Source: an uncultured bacterium
GTDB lineage: Bacteria > Pseudomonadota > Gammaproteobacteria > Burkholderiales > Burkholderiaceae_E
Direction: 5' to 3'
DNA length: 58,269 bases
Assembly: GCA_903907905.1 (NCBI GenBank)
Contig: CAIVPX010000020.1
Location: 1 to 58,269, forward strand
In this document: positions 24,011 through 33,838 of the stretch, one piece after another
How positions within the stretch are numbered: the stretch's first letter is position 1
Layout: each line of letters begins with the position of its first letter
Made by a program: the position numbers and the translations under genes
The notes under the pieces: generated by a model
The model's input: only the letters and a program-made list of their open reading frames with translations
Told to the model about the DNA's origin: nothing
The model's database searches: none

Positions 24011-25444
24011 TCAGCCGTTGAGGGCGCGCCTGTCGGTCGCGGCGAGCGAGGCCTCGCGCATCACCTCGGACATGGACGGATGCGCATGACAGATGCGTCC
24101 GATGTCCTCGGCCGACGCCTTGAACTCCATGGCCACCACGGCTTCGGCGATGAGGTCCGAAGCACTCGCAGCGACGATATGAACACCGAGAATTTCATCG
24201 GTCTTTTCGTCTGCCAGCACCTTGACGAACCCATCGGCAGCGCCCATCCCCAGCGCACGGCCATTAGCGGCGAAAGGAAACTGCCCGCTCTTGTAGGGCC
24301 GTCCGTCCGCCTTGAGCTGCTGCTCGGTCCGACCGACCCAGGCGATTTCGGGCGAGGTGTAAATCACCCAGGGGATGCAGTTGTAGTCGATATGCGGCTT
24401 CTGGCCCGCAATGATCTCGGCAACCATGACTCCTTCATCTTCGGCCTTGTGCGCCAGCATGGGCCCGCGCACGACGTCACCGACCGCGTACACCCCCGGC
24501 ACAGCAGTTCGGCAGCCCGCATCGACCGGAATGAAACCGCGTTCATCGGTGGCCAGTCCGACCGCGTCGAGTCCCAAGCCATCAGTGTTGGGCACCCGAC
24601 CTACAGAGACGATCAGGCGGTCGCACTCCAGCACCTGGTCAACGCCCTTTGAATCGGTCCAGGCCACGCGTACGCCCTTCGCATCGCGGGTGACCTCGCC
24701 GATTCGGACCCCCAACTCAATCGACAGACCCTGCTTGGTGAACTGCTTCCAGGCCTCCTTGCGAACGGACTCGTCAGCAGCCGCCAGAAATTCGGGCATC
24801 GCCTCGAGGATCGTGACCTGGCAGCCTAGACGGCGCCAGACCGACCCCAGTTCAAGACCGATCACGCCGGCGCCGATGACACCCAAACGCTTTGGGGTTT
24901 CGCCGAGGGCCAGCGCGCCTTCGTTGTCGCAGACCTGAACATTGTCGACGGGAATGGCAGGCAGGTGCCGGGCCTTGGACCCGGTGGCCACGATCACCTG
25001 CGCGGCATCACACGAAACGGGCTCACCCTCGCCGCTCACCTCGATGAGCAAGCGCCCTTCCTGGCGCCCCTTGAAACACGCGTGCCCCTTGAGCCAGGTG
25101 ATCTTGTTCTTACGAAACAGGAACTCGATCCCCTTGGTCATCTTGCCGACGATGCCGTCCTTTCGGGCCATCATCTTGCCGATGTCGACCTGGGCCTGGC
25201 CCACCGTGATGCCGTGGTCCCCTGCCTCGTGATGCAAGGCCTCAAACAACTCTGATGAGGCCAGCAGCGCCTTGGAGGGAATGCAACCCACGTTGAGGCA
25301 GGTGCCTCCCAGCGCCAGCTCGCCCTGGGGATTGCGCCATTTCTCGACGCAGGCCACCTTCAGGCCGAGTTGCGCCGCGCGAATGGCCGCAATGTAGCCC
25401 CCAGGCCCCGCGCCAATGACGATCAGATCAAAAGACTGAGCCAT
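24011..25444 (-). CDS. lpdA: Dihydrolipoamide dehydrogenase (E3) of 2-oxoglutarate dehydrogenase
   Basis: 477 residues. Reoxidises dihydrolipoyl groups with NAD+. FAD site GAGPGGYIAAIRAAQLG at the N-terminus, redox-active C49 and C54 in GGTCLNVGCIPSK, NAD-binding GAGVIGLELGSVW, second FAD motif GDVVRGPMLAHKAEDEG and the C-terminal base motif HAHPSMSE. All catalytic residues are present. It sits 18 bp downstream of odhB, which indicates this E3 serves the 2-oxoglutarate complex. Confidence 0.96.
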   Translation of the reverse strand: MAQSFDLIVIGAGPGGYIAAIRAAQLGLKVACVEKWRNPQGELALGGTCLNVGCIPSKALLASSELFEALHHEAGDHGITVGQAQVDIGKMMARKDGIVGKMTKGIEFLFRKNKITWLKGHACFKGRQEGRLLIEVSGEGEPVSCDAAQVIVATGSKARHLPAIPVDNVQVCDNEGALALGETPKRLGVIGAGVIGLELGSVWRRLGCQVTILEAMPEFLAAADESVRKEAWKQFTKQGLSIELGVRIGEVTRDAKGVRVAWTDSKGVDQVLECDRLIVSVGRVPNTDGLGLDAVGLATDERGFIPVDAGCRTAVPGVYAVGDVVRGPMLAHKAEDEGVMVAEIIAGQKPHIDYNCIPWVIYTSPEIAWVGRTEQQLKADGRPYKSGQFPFAANGRALGMGAADGFVKVLADEKTDEILGVHIVAASASDLIAEAVVAMEFKASAEDIGRICHAHPSMSEVMREASLAATDRRALNG

Positions 25445-25462
25445 GAAAAATTCTCCGATCGA

Positions 25463-26731
25463 TCAGATATCGAGCAGCAGGCGGGCCGGGTCCTCGAGCG
25501 CGTCCTTGATGGCCACCAGGAACAGCACCGCCTCGCGGCCGTCGATGATCCGGTGGTCATACGACAGCGCCAGATAGTTCATCGGCCGGATCACGATCTG
25601 TCCGTTCTCGACCACCGCCCGTTCCTTGGTGGCATGCACACCGAGAATTGCCGACTGCGGCGGGTTGATGATCGGCGTGGAGAGCATTGAACCAAAGACG
25701 CCGCCGTTACTGATGGAGAAGGTTCCACCGGTAAGCTCCTCGATGCCCAGCTTGCCGTCCTGCGCGCGCTTGCCATACTCGGCGATGGTCTTCTCGGTCT
25801 GGGCAAAGCTCAGCTGATCGGCGTCACGCACGATGGGCACCACCAGACCGCGCGGCGAGCCAACCGCCACACCAATATCGAAGAAGCCGTGATACACGAT
25901 GTCGTGCCCGTCGATGGAGGCATTGACGACCGGGTATTTCTTGAGCGCGTGCACGGTTGCCTTGACAAAGAAGGACATGAAGCCCAGGCGCACGCCATGA
26001 TCCTTCTCGAATCGGTCCTGGTACTTCTTTCGAAGGTCCATGACCGGCTGCATGTTCACTTCGTTGAAGGTGGTGAGGATGGCGTTGGTCGCCTGCGATT
26101 GAAGCAGACGCTCGGCCACCCGTTGGCGCAGGCGTGACATCGGGACCCGCTGCTCGGGGCGACCTTCCACGAGACGACTCAGGTCAACTGGAGCCTTCAC
26201 CACGGGCAAGGCGCCCGTGGGCACGCCAGTGGGAATGGACGCGGCTGCCACCGCAGCGGGCGCTGGCGCCGACAGGGCTCCAATGACATCACCCTTGGTC
26301 ACCCGCCCATCTCGACCCGTACCCGAGACCTGCGAGGCGGACAGACCCGCCTCAGCCAGCATCTTCGCGGCGGCCGGCATCGCGGTTGCAGCATGGGCAC
26401 CACCCGATGACACCGCCGGGGCTGCAGCCGCCTGAGCAGGCAAAGCGGGCGAGACGGACGCGGCTGGGGCTGCGCTCGCGCCTGCACTCGCCTCGGTATC
26501 GAGGGTGGCAATCACCTCGCCCGACACCACCGTCGCGCCGTCAGGTTTGACAACCGACACCAGCACGCCCGCGGCCGGGGCGGGAAGCTCAAGCACGACC
26601 TTGTCGGTCTCGATATCAATGAGGTTTTCGTCGCGGGCAACCGCCTCGCCTACTTTTTTGTGCCATTGCAAAAGGGTCGCCTCGGCGACCGATTCCGAAA
26701 GCTGCGGAACCTTGACTTCGATCAGAGCCAT
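25463..26731 (-). CDS. odhB: Dihydrolipoyllysine succinyltransferase (E2) of 2-oxoglutarate dehydrogenase
   Basis: 422 residues. Lipoyl domain 1-77 with lipoylated K44 in [10 protein letters not shown]; an Ala/Pro-rich linker; a peripheral subunit-binding domain (about 120-155, [26 protein letters not shown]); a second linker; and the catalytic domain with the active-site [12 protein letters not shown] near the C-terminus. One lipoyl domain, as usual for SucB/OdhB. It lies between odhA (107 bp upstream) and lpdA. Confidence 0.96.
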   Translation of the reverse strand: MALIEVKVPQLSESVAEATLLQWHKKVGEAVARDENLIDIETDKVVLELPAPAAGVLVSVVKPDGATVVSGEVIATLDTEASAGASAAPAASVSPALPAQAAAAPAVSSGGAHAATAMPAAAKMLAEAGLSASQVSGTGRDGRVTKGDVIGALSAPAPAAVAAASIPTGVPTGALPVVKAPVDLSRLVEGRPEQRVPMSRLRQRVAERLLQSQATNAILTTFNEVNMQPVMDLRKKYQDRFEKDHGVRLGFMSFFVKATVHALKKYPVVNASIDGHDIVYHGFFDIGVAVGSPRGLVVPIVRDADQLSFAQTEKTIAEYGKRAQDGKLGIEELTGGTFSISNGGVFGSMLSTPIINPPQSAILGVHATKERAVVENGQIVIRPMNYLALSYDHRIIDGREAVLFLVAIKDALEDPARLLLDI

Positions 26732-26838
26732 CCCTGTACTCCAGATTCAGTTGAGTGTGTGTTTTTGAATTCGATTTCGTGCACAAGGGCCGACCCACCG
26801 GTCAGGCGAAACGGGAATCGCCCTCGTAGAAACAAGGA

Positions 26839-29700
26839 TCAGCCGGCTTTCTTCTGCCGCGATTTCGATTCGCCGAAGGCAGCCGCGATGAGATCCTTCT
26901 GCTGCGCGTAGTGCTTGTCGTAGTAGCCCACCGCAGGAGACGCCGATGCGGGCCGACCGGCATAGCTCAGCTGCTGCCCCTCGCGCAGGGTCTCGCTCAG
27001 GTGGTGCTGCGCGTAGAACCAGGCGCCCTGGTTTTGCGGCTCGTCCTGACACCAGACCACATGCGTCGCCGAGGCGTACTTCTTCATCTCCGCTTCGAAG
27101 ACCTTGTGGGGGAACGGGTAGAGTTGCTCGACGCGAACCAGCGCCACGTCCTCGAGCTTGCGCTCCCGGCGCGCTGCGACCAGGTCGTAGTACACCTTGC
27201 CCGTGCACACGACGACACGTTTGACCTTGCGAACGTCGATGGCGGAATCCGTTTCGCCGATGACCGTACGGAATTCGCCCTTGGCAAGATCATCCAGACT
27301 GGACACCGCCTCCTTGTTGCGAAGCAGCGACTTGGGCGTAAAGATGACCAGCGGCTTGCGGAAGGTACGAACCATCTGCCGGCGCAGCAAGTGAAAAATC
27401 TGCGCCGGGTTGGTCGGCTGGCACACCTGCATGTTGTGCTCGGCGCAAAGCTGCAAAAAGCGCTCGATACGGGCCGACGAGTGCTCAGGGCCCTGTCCCT
27501 CATACCCATGGGGCAGCATGAGCGTCAGCCCGCACGCGCGCCCCCACTTGGTTTCGCCAGAGGAAATGAACTGATCGATCACCACCTGAGCACCGTTGAC
27601 GAAATCGCCGAACTGCGCCTCCCAGATCACCAGCGTATTGGGGTCGGCCGAGGCATAGCCATATTCGAACCCGAGCACCGCCTCTTCGGACAGCACCGAG
27701 TCGATGACAATGAACGGGCCCTGCTTGTCCGAGACGAACTGCAGCGGGATGTAGGCACCCTGGTCCCATTTCTCGCGAGCCTGGTCATGCAGCACCGAAT
27801 GCCGGTGCGTGAAGGTGCCACGCCCCGAATCCTGCCCTGACAGTCGGATGGGATAACCCGCCGACACCAGCGAGGCAAAGGCCAGATGCTCGCCCATCCC
27901 CCAATCCAGCGGCTGGTCGCCATTGGCCATGGCGCGCCGATCGGCGATGACCTTTTCCACCAATGGGTGGAGCTTGAAGCCCTGGGGAATGGTGGTGATC
28001 CTCTCGCCCAAACGCTTGAGCTCAGACCGCGGGAGTCCCGTATCGGCCGAGTCGGTCCACTTGCGGTTGAGGAACGGCATCCAGTCGACCGCGAACTGGC
28101 TCTTGAAGTTGGTGATCACCGGATCGAAGGTGTGCTTGCCCTCATCCATTGCCGTCCGGAATTCGGCAACCAGCCGATCGCCATCCGCCGCCCCGATGAC
28201 GGACTGGGCCACGAGCTTGTCCGCAAAGAGCTTGCGCGTACCAGGATGCGCGCCGATTCTCTTGTACATCATCGGCTGGGTGACCGAGGGGGTGTCCTGC
28301 TCGTTGTGGCCAAGTTTGCGGAAGCAGACGATGTCGACCACCACGTCGCGGCGGAACTGCTGGCGAAAATCGAGTGCAAGCTGGGTTGCATAGACAACGG
28401 CCTCGGGATCGTCACCGTTTACGTGGAGCACCGGCGCCTCGATCATCTTGGCCACATCAGTGCAGTAAATGGTCGAGCGGGTATCCCGCGGATCAGAGGT
28501 GGTGAAGCCGATCTGATTATTGATGACGATATGAACCGTGCCGCGAGTACCGTAACCGCGCGTCTGTGCAAGGTTGAGGGTTTCCATGACCACGCCCTGT
28601 CCCGCAAACGCCGCATCCCCATGCACGAGGATGGGCAGCACCTGATCGCCGTTACGATCCCCACGACGGACCATTCGCGCCTTGCAGGAACCCGTGACCA
28701 CCGGGTTGACGATTTCGAGGTGCGAGGGATTGAAGGCCAGCGATACGTGCACCGGGCCGCCCGGGGTGGACAGGTCACTCGAAAACCCGTTGTGATACTT
28801 GACGTCGCCCGAGGGCAGATCGTCGGCGTGGTGTCCTTCGAACTCGGAGAACAGATCGCCCGGCATCTTGCCCATGACGTTCACGAGCACATTGAGTCGG
28901 CCCCGGTGGGCCATGCCGATGACGATTTCCTGAATGCCAGACTCACCCGCACGTTGGATGAGCTCGTCCATGGAAGCGATGAAGCTTTCTCCCCCCTCGA
29001 GCGAGAAGCGCTTCTGACCAACATACTTGGTGTGCAGATATCGCTCAAGCCCCTCGGCAGCCGTGAGCCGATCAAGAATGCGCTTCTTCTTCTCGGGCGA
29101 AAAACTGGGCACTGACCGGGTGGACTCGAGCCGCTCCTGAATCCAGCGCTTTTGCGCCGGATCGGTCATGTGCATGAACTCGGCACCGATTGAACCGCAA
29201 TAGGTTTCGCGCAGGGCCCGAACGATGTCGCGAAGCGGCGCATTATCGAAACCGAAATAGGTGTTTGCGGCCGAGTAAATATTGGCGTGATCGCCTTCGC
29301 TGAAATCGTAGAAGGCGGGCTCAAGCTCCGGAATGGCCGGCCGCTCCTGCCGCTTGAGCGGGTCGAGATCAGCCCAGCGATTGCCCAGGAAGCGATAGGC
29401 CGCGATCAACTGCTGGACGAACACCTGCTTGCGCGCCGTAGCCGAGTCTCCGCCCATGATGCGCGGACGCAGGGTTCCCTCGCGCGAACGCTCGGCAAAC
29501 GACTGCACGATGGGCGCATGGGCCACATCACGAGACTGGCTGCTGCCGTCTGCAGCAGGCACCATCTGCATGGTGTCGAAGTACTGGCGCCAGACCTCGG
29601 GCACCGAGCCCGGGTTGTTCAGATAGCTCTCGTAGAGCTCTTCAAGATACGGCGCATTGGCGCCAAACAGATAGGCGTTGGACTGGAAGGACTTCATCAT
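26839..29700 (-). CDS. odhA: 2-Oxoglutarate dehydrogenase E1 component
   Basis: 953 residues. Thiamine-diphosphate enzyme that decarboxylates 2-oxoglutarate and succinylates the E2 lipoyl group. N-terminal SNAYLFGANAPYLEELYESYLNNPGSVPEVWRQYF is the E2-binding segment; IGMAHRGRLNVLVNVMGK, HGDAAFAGQGVVMETLNL, NNQIGFTTSDPRDTRSTIYCTD and the E1-transketolase region FEYGYASADPNTLVIWEAQFGDF are typical. GAAAGGTGAAG precedes the start, which is an ATG ATG pair. The upstream 227 bp carry no obvious sigma70 promoter. Confidence 0.96.
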   Translation of the reverse strand: MMKSFQSNAYLFGANAPYLEELYESYLNNPGSVPEVWRQYFDTMQMVPAADGSSQSRDVAHAPIVQSFAERSREGTLRPRIMGGDSATARKQVFVQQLIAAYRFLGNRWADLDPLKRQERPAIPELEPAFYDFSEGDHANIYSAANTYFGFDNAPLRDIVRALRETYCGSIGAEFMHMTDPAQKRWIQERLESTRSVPSFSPEKKKRILDRLTAAEGLERYLHTKYVGQKRFSLEGGESFIASMDELIQRAGESGIQEIVIGMAHRGRLNVLVNVMGKMPGDLFSEFEGHHADDLPSGDVKYHNGFSSDLSTPGGPVHVSLAFNPSHLEIVNPVVTGSCKARMVRRGDRNGDQVLPILVHGDAAFAGQGVVMETLNLAQTRGYGTRGTVHIVINNQIGFTTSDPRDTRSTIYCTDVAKMIEAPVLHVNGDDPEAVVYATQLALDFRQQFRRDVVVDIVCFRKLGHNEQDTPSVTQPMMYKRIGAHPGTRKLFADKLVAQSVIGAADGDRLVAEFRTAMDEGKHTFDPVITNFKSQFAVDWMPFLNRKWTDSADTGLPRSELKRLGERITTIPQGFKLHPLVEKVIADRRAMANGDQPLDWGMGEHLAFASLVSAGYPIRLSGQDSGRGTFTHRHSVLHDQAREKWDQGAYIPLQFVSDKQGPFIVIDSVLSEEAVLGFEYGYASADPNTLVIWEAQFGDFVNGAQVVIDQFISSGETKWGRACGLTLMLPHGYEGQGPEHSSARIERFLQLCAEHNMQVCQPTNPAQIFHLLRRQMVRTFRKPLVIFTPKSLLRNKEAVSSLDDLAKGEFRTVIGETDSAIDVRKVKRVVVCTGKVYYDLVAARRERKLEDVALVRVEQLYPFPHKVFEAEMKKYASATHVVWCQDEPQNQGAWFYAQHHLSETLREGQQLSYAGRPASASPAVGYYDKHYAQQKDLIAAAFGESKSRQKKAG

Positions 29701-29927
29701 GGCGCTTCACCTTTCAAAACGAGTTTCTCGTTCAAGATGCCCGGCAGGGTCAGGGATTTGACGGATATCTGCCGGCGACCCCGCCCGGCTTCCGGGTGAA
29801 GGGATCGTGACCTGTCGTAAATGGATGCGATCGGACGTGGGGCAACTTCCTGAATCGTTCAAGCCGCGAATGTTACACGGAAGCGTGCCCCGACGCAGTC
29901 GCTTTTTGCGTCGCCGGCGTCACGGAT
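29701..29927. other. Intergenic leader of odhA
   Basis: Gene-free stretch between the aminotransferase stop and the odhA start. It holds the odhA ribosome site and an imperfect hairpin (7-bp stem 29891-29897 with 29907-29913, 9-base loop) just beyond the aminotransferase stop that might slow transcription. The T run is inside the loop, not after the stem, on the plus strand. No convincing -35/-10 pair was found. Confidence 0.4.
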
Positions 29928-31322
29928 TCAGCCGTGAAAATGCCCGGCGGACCTCAATACAACCAGCGTTTCATCGAGCGCGACCCGCACAATTCCCATC
30001 AACTCCTCGACTTCGGATTGAGTGATGATCAGTGGGGGCGAAAAGGCGACCACATCACCGGTCATGCTCCGCAAAATCGCACCATGGGCACGCGCCCGCG
30101 ACACGACTTGCGCCGCCACGCCGAGAGAGGGGTCGAAAGCGCGCCTCTGGGCCCGGTCCGCTGCCAACTCGATCGCCCCGATCATGCCCAAGCCGCGTGC
30201 CTGCCCCACCAGCGGATGATCGGCCAGGGAGGCAATCGACTGCTGAAGATAGCCGCCCATCTGGTCGGCACGCGCGATGAGACCCTCCTGCTCATAGAGC
30301 CGGAGCGCTTCGAGGGCCACGGCGCAGGCCAGCGGGTGCCCTGAGTAGGTATAGCCATGAGCGAAGGCGCCGACCTGCGCCCCCTGATCGGCAACGACCT
30401 GATAAAACTCATCGCTCATCAGCAATGCCGACATCGGCACATACGCGCCGGTGAGCCCCTTGGCCACCGTCATCAGATCGGGCCGCAGGCCGAAACGCTC
30501 GCTGCCAAACCAGCGCCCCAGCCGTCCGAACCCACAGATGACCTCGTCTGCGATCAGCAGAATGTCGTGCCGCTTGAGTACTCGCTGGAGCGCTTCGAAG
30601 TAGCCAGGTGGCGGAATGAGCACCCCGCCCGCCCCCTGGACCGGCTCGGCGATCAGCGCTGCAATGGTGTCGGCCCCCTCGCGCTCGATGGTGTCTTCGA
30701 GCTCGCGGATCAAGCGCTCGGTGAAGGCGTCAAGCGACTCGCCCGGCAAACCGTACTGATAATGATGCGGGGCGCCGACGCGCAGCGTATCCGCCATCGG
30801 CAGATCGAAGTGGGCATGCATGGCCGAGATGCCCGAAAGCGAGGCCGCAGCAAGCGTCACCCCATGGTAGCCCTTGACCCGGCTGATAATCTTTTTCTTG
30901 TTTGGGCGTCCTCGCGCGTTGTTGTAGAAGCGCACGAGCTTGACTGCCGTGTCATTGGATTCGGAACCGCTGCTGGCAAAAATGATCCGACCGCTGCCGC
31001 GAATCGGCTCGGGCGCCAGGCGAGTGAGATGCTCGGCGAGGTCGGCCACAACGCCCGGCGCGCTGCCGCTGAACGTGTGATAAAAGGGCAGCGCCCGCAT
31101 TTGGCGCTCGGCGGCGGCAATCAGTCGCGATTCGGAAAATCCGAAGGCGGCGCACCAGAGCCCCGACATACCCTCCAGATAGCGACGACCCGACTCGTCG
31201 AACACGTACACACCCTCTCCGCGCGTAACCAGGAGCGGGCCGTCGCGTTCGAGCTGCCTCGGGTTGGTGTAGGGGTGGAGGTGGTGCGCAGCATCACGCC
31301 GCGCACGCTCACTGCCGGACAT
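29928..31322 (-). CDS. Class III omega-aminotransferase
   Basis: 464 residues. PLP enzyme of the omega-transaminase group: K288 in TVAKGL binds PLP, D259 in IADEVICGFGRLG contacts the pyridine ring, and SSGSESNDTAVK binds phosphate. The motif GLWCAAFGF with Trp near the entrance and HPYTNPRQLERDGPL at the N-terminus are those of pyruvate-dependent omega-amino acid or diamine aminotransferases (SpuC-like). The likely reaction moves an amino group from a terminal amine (beta-alanine, putrescine or similar) to pyruvate; the exact donor is unknown. It starts 18 bp after the gltA stop, so it is probably transcribed with the sdh-gltA genes, which is unusual. Confidence 0.87.
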   Translation of the reverse strand: MSGSERARRDAAHHLHPYTNPRQLERDGPLLVTRGEGVYVFDESGRRYLEGMSGLWCAAFGFSESRLIAAAERQMRALPFYHTFSGSAPGVVADLAEHLTRLAPEPIRGSGRIIFASSGSESNDTAVKLVRFYNNARGRPNKKKIISRVKGYHGVTLAAASLSGISAMHAHFDLPMADTLRVGAPHHYQYGLPGESLDAFTERLIRELEDTIEREGADTIAALIAEPVQGAGGVLIPPPGYFEALQRVLKRHDILLIADEVICGFGRLGRWFGSERFGLRPDLMTVAKGLTGAYVPMSALLMSDEFYQVVADQGAQVGAFAHGYTYSGHPLACAVALEALRLYEQEGLIARADQMGGYLQQSIASLADHPLVGQARGLGMIGAIELAADRAQRRAFDPSLGVAAQVVSRARAHGAILRSMTGDVVAFSPPLIITQSEVEELMGIVRVALDETLVVLRSAGHFHG

Positions 31323-31340
31323 CGGACCGGCCAGCCTCGA

Positions 31341-32633
31341 TTACTTGAAATTGCGTCGTGCTGCGCCGGTGTAAAGCTGACGCGGACGACCGATTTTCTG
31401 ATCGGGCTCACTGATCATTTCGCCCCACTGCGCGATCCAGCCCACCGTGCGCGCAAGCGCAAAAATGCAGGTGAACATTTCGGTGGGGATGCCCAGCGCA
31501 CGCTGCACGATACCCGAATAGAAATCGACGTTCGGGTAGAGCTTGCGCTGCACGAAGTAGTCGTCTTCAAGGGCGATCTGCTCGAGCTTCATGGCCAGGG
31601 CAAACAGCGGATCATTCTCAAGGCCCAGTTCGCCCAGCACCTCGTAACAGGTTTCACGCATGAGTTTGGCGCGGGGGTCGTAGTTCTTGTAAACCCGATG
31701 CCCGAAGCCCATCAACTTGGCGCCGGAGTTCTTGTCTTTGACCTGAGAAATGAACTCGCCGATCTTGGCAACGCCGCCCTGCTTCTGGATGTCATTGAGC
31801 ATGACCAGGCAGGCCTCGTTGGCGCCGCCGTGGGCGGGCCCCCAGAGCGTGGCGATGCCGGCCGCGATGCAGGCGAAGGGGTTGGCCCCCGACGAACCCG
31901 CCAGGCGCACCGTTGAGGTGGAGGCGTTTTGCTCGTGATCGGCGTGCAGCAGCAAGATGCGATCAAGCGCCTTGACCAGGACCGGATTGGGCACGTACTC
32001 CTCGCAGGGGTTCCCAAACATCATGCGCATGAAGTTTGCCGTGTACGAGAGGTCGTTCTTCGGGTACATGAAAGGCTGACCGATGGAGTACTTGTAGGCC
32101 ATTGCGACCATGGTCGGCATCTTCGCCACCAGCCTGATCGACGAGATCATGCGGTGCTCGGGGTTATTGATGTCAAGTGAGTCGTGATAAAAGGCAGACA
32201 GCGCCCCAACGCACCCCACCAGCACCGCCATCGGGTGCGCATCGCGACGAAAGCCCTGGTAGAAACGGGTCATCTGCTCGTGCACCATGGTGTGACGCAT
32301 GACCAGATAACTGAAATCTTTGCTCTGCTGGGCATCGGGCAGGTCGCCATTGAGCAGCAGGTAGCAGGTATCGAGGTAGTCACATTTTTCGGCGATCTGC
32401 TCGATGGGGTAGCCGCGATAGAGCAGTTCGCCCTTGTCACCGTCGATATAGGTGATCTTCGACTCACACGCCGCCGTGGACAAGAAGCCCGGGTCAAAGG
32501 TGAACTTGCCGGTCTGACCATACAGCTTGCGGATATCGACCACATCGGGGCCCACCGAGCCCGGGTAGATCGGAAACTCGACTGAAGGCGTACCGTCGGT
32601 GAAGGACAGGGTCGCTTTATTCTGTGCACTCAT
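31341..32633 (-). CDS. gltA: Citrate synthase (type II)
   Basis: 430 residues from ATG 32633, about 8 bp after AGGGAAG; ATG 32639 in the same frame would add two residues. Condenses oxaloacetate and acetyl-CoA. Contains [20 protein letters not shown], active-site His in [20 protein letters not shown] with the second His, [15 protein letters not shown], and the Asp-bearing [16 protein letters not shown]. The length and sequence fit the NADH-sensitive hexameric proteobacterial type. Part of sdhCDAB-sdhE-gltA. Confidence 0.96.
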   Translation of the reverse strand: MSAQNKATLSFTDGTPSVEFPIYPGSVGPDVVDIRKLYGQTGKFTFDPGFLSTAACESKITYIDGDKGELLYRGYPIEQIAEKCDYLDTCYLLLNGDLPDAQQSKDFSYLVMRHTMVHEQMTRFYQGFRRDAHPMAVLVGCVGALSAFYHDSLDINNPEHRMISSIRLVAKMPTMVAMAYKYSIGQPFMYPKNDLSYTANFMRMMFGNPCEEYVPNPVLVKALDRILLLHADHEQNASTSTVRLAGSSGANPFACIAAGIATLWGPAHGGANEACLVMLNDIQKQGGVAKIGEFISQVKDKNSGAKLMGFGHRVYKNYDPRAKLMRETCYEVLGELGLENDPLFALAMKLEQIALEDDYFVQRKLYPNVDFYSGIVQRALGIPTEMFTCIFALARTVGWIAQWGEMISEPDQKIGRPRQLYTGAARRNFK

Positions 32634-32703
32634 GTTCATCTTCCCTTTTGACTTGTATTCGGCGGTCCAGGCACGACCCCGTATTCTGAAACTATTTTGA
32701 ATC

Positions 32704-33012
32704 CTAACAGCGGCGAAGCATTTCAAGAACGCGCACGGCGGCCGGTTCGTCCCCGAGCGCCTCAGGCCCTACCCGCTCGAGCACCAGGTCGAGCAACTGG
32801 TTATCCGGCAACTCGAGCAAGACATCCAGACCGGCCACCAGGTCCTCATTCAGTTCGTGCTCGTGGCGCTCGAAAAAGCGCGTGAGCAGAAGGTCATTTT
32901 CGAGGAGCCCACGCCGGGCTCTCCACCGCAGACGGCGAACGCGGGCTGGATCCAGCAAGCCGCCTGAGACGGCCGCCTTATCCGAACTCACTGGTTGAGC
33001 GTTCAACTCCAT
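32704..33012 (-). CDS. sdhE: FAD assembly factor SdhE
   Basis: 102 residues. Small helical protein with the family motif RGLLEND (an RGxxE core), which promotes covalent flavinylation of SdhA. The rest ([37 protein letters not shown]) matches the four-helix fold. A 20-residue N-terminal extension precedes the domain. Encoded between sdhB and gltA, as expected for its client. Confidence 0.92.
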   Translation of the reverse strand: MELNAQPVSSDKAAVSGGLLDPARVRRLRWRARRGLLENDLLLTRFFERHEHELNEDLVAGLDVLLELPDNQLLDLVLERVGPEALGDEPAAVRVLEMLRRC

Positions 33013-33034
33013 GAATGGGCGCTGTTGGGATCGA

Positions 33035-33790
33035 TCAGACAGCGCGCCGCACCATCAGTTCCTTGATCTTGCCGATGGCGCGGGTGGGATTGAGCCCCTT
33101 GGGGCAGACATCAACGCAGTTCATGATGGTGTGGCAGCGGAACAGGCGGTACGGGTCTTCCAGGTTGTCAAGGCGTTGACTGGTGGCCTGATCCCGGCTG
33201 TCGGCGATGAATCGATACGCCTGCAGCAGACCCGCCGGTCCGACGAATTTGTCGGGGTTCCACCAGAAAGACGGGCACGAGGTGGAGCAACACGCACACA
33301 GCACGCACTCGTACAAACCGTCGAGTTCTTCGCGCTCCTGAGGACTTTGCAGGCGCTCTTTTTCTGGCGGCGGCGTGTCGTTGATCAGGAAGGGGCTGAC
33401 CGAGTGGTATTGCTTGAAGAACTGCGTCATGTCGACAATCAGGTCACGAATGACCGGCAACCCTGGCAGGGGCTTGAGGACGATGGGCTCCTTCAGATCG
33501 CGCAGGTTGGTGATGCAGGCGAGACCGTTCTTGCCATTGATATTCATGGCGTCGGAGCCGCAGACGCCCTCGCGGCAGGAGCGACGGAAAGACAACGAGT
33601 CATCAACCGCCACCTTGATGCGCATGAGCGCGTCAAGCAGCATCTTGTCGGTGGGAAGCAGTTCGACCTCGAGGTTTTGCATACGCGGCTTGTCGTCGCG
33701 GTCGGGGTCGTAGCGATAGATTGAAAAACGCACCACGCGCTTGGCTTGGGCGGCGGCGGTGTCTTTCGGAGATTGAACGACAGCGGTCAT
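33035..33790 (-). CDS. sdhB: Succinate dehydrogenase iron-sulfur subunit
   Basis: 251 residues. Carries the three clusters: [2Fe-2S] in CREGVCGSDAMNINGKNGLAC, [4Fe-4S] in CVLCACCSTSC and [3Fe-4S] in CHTIMNCVDVCPKGLNP. It links SdhA flavin to quinone at SdhC/D. An N-terminal extension of about 18 residues (rich in Ala, Gln and Lys) precedes the ferredoxin domain. The gene starts 48 bp after the sdhA stop. Confidence 0.96.
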   Translation of the reverse strand: MTAVVQSPKDTAAAQAKRVVRFSIYRYDPDRDDKPRMQNLEVELLPTDKMLLDALMRIKVAVDDSLSFRRSCREGVCGSDAMNINGKNGLACITNLRDLKEPIVLKPLPGLPVIRDLIVDMTQFFKQYHSVSPFLINDTPPPEKERLQSPQEREELDGLYECVLCACCSTSCPSFWWNPDKFVGPAGLLQAYRFIADSRDQATSQRLDNLEDPYRLFRCHTIMNCVDVCPKGLNPTRAIGKIKELMVRRAV

Positions 33791-33838
33791 GAGTGCTCCA
33801 GTTTGCCTGGGGTGTCAGTATCGGAAAGGATCGGCCCG

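Noticed and set aside
27886-29115. A 409-codon plus-strand frame opposite odhA
   Set aside because: Antisense to 2-oxoglutarate dehydrogenase E1; no ribosome site or recognisable domain.
30357-31916. A 519-codon plus-strand frame opposite the aminotransferase and gltA
   Set aside because: It spans two unrelated genes and their intergenic gap and shows no family motif.
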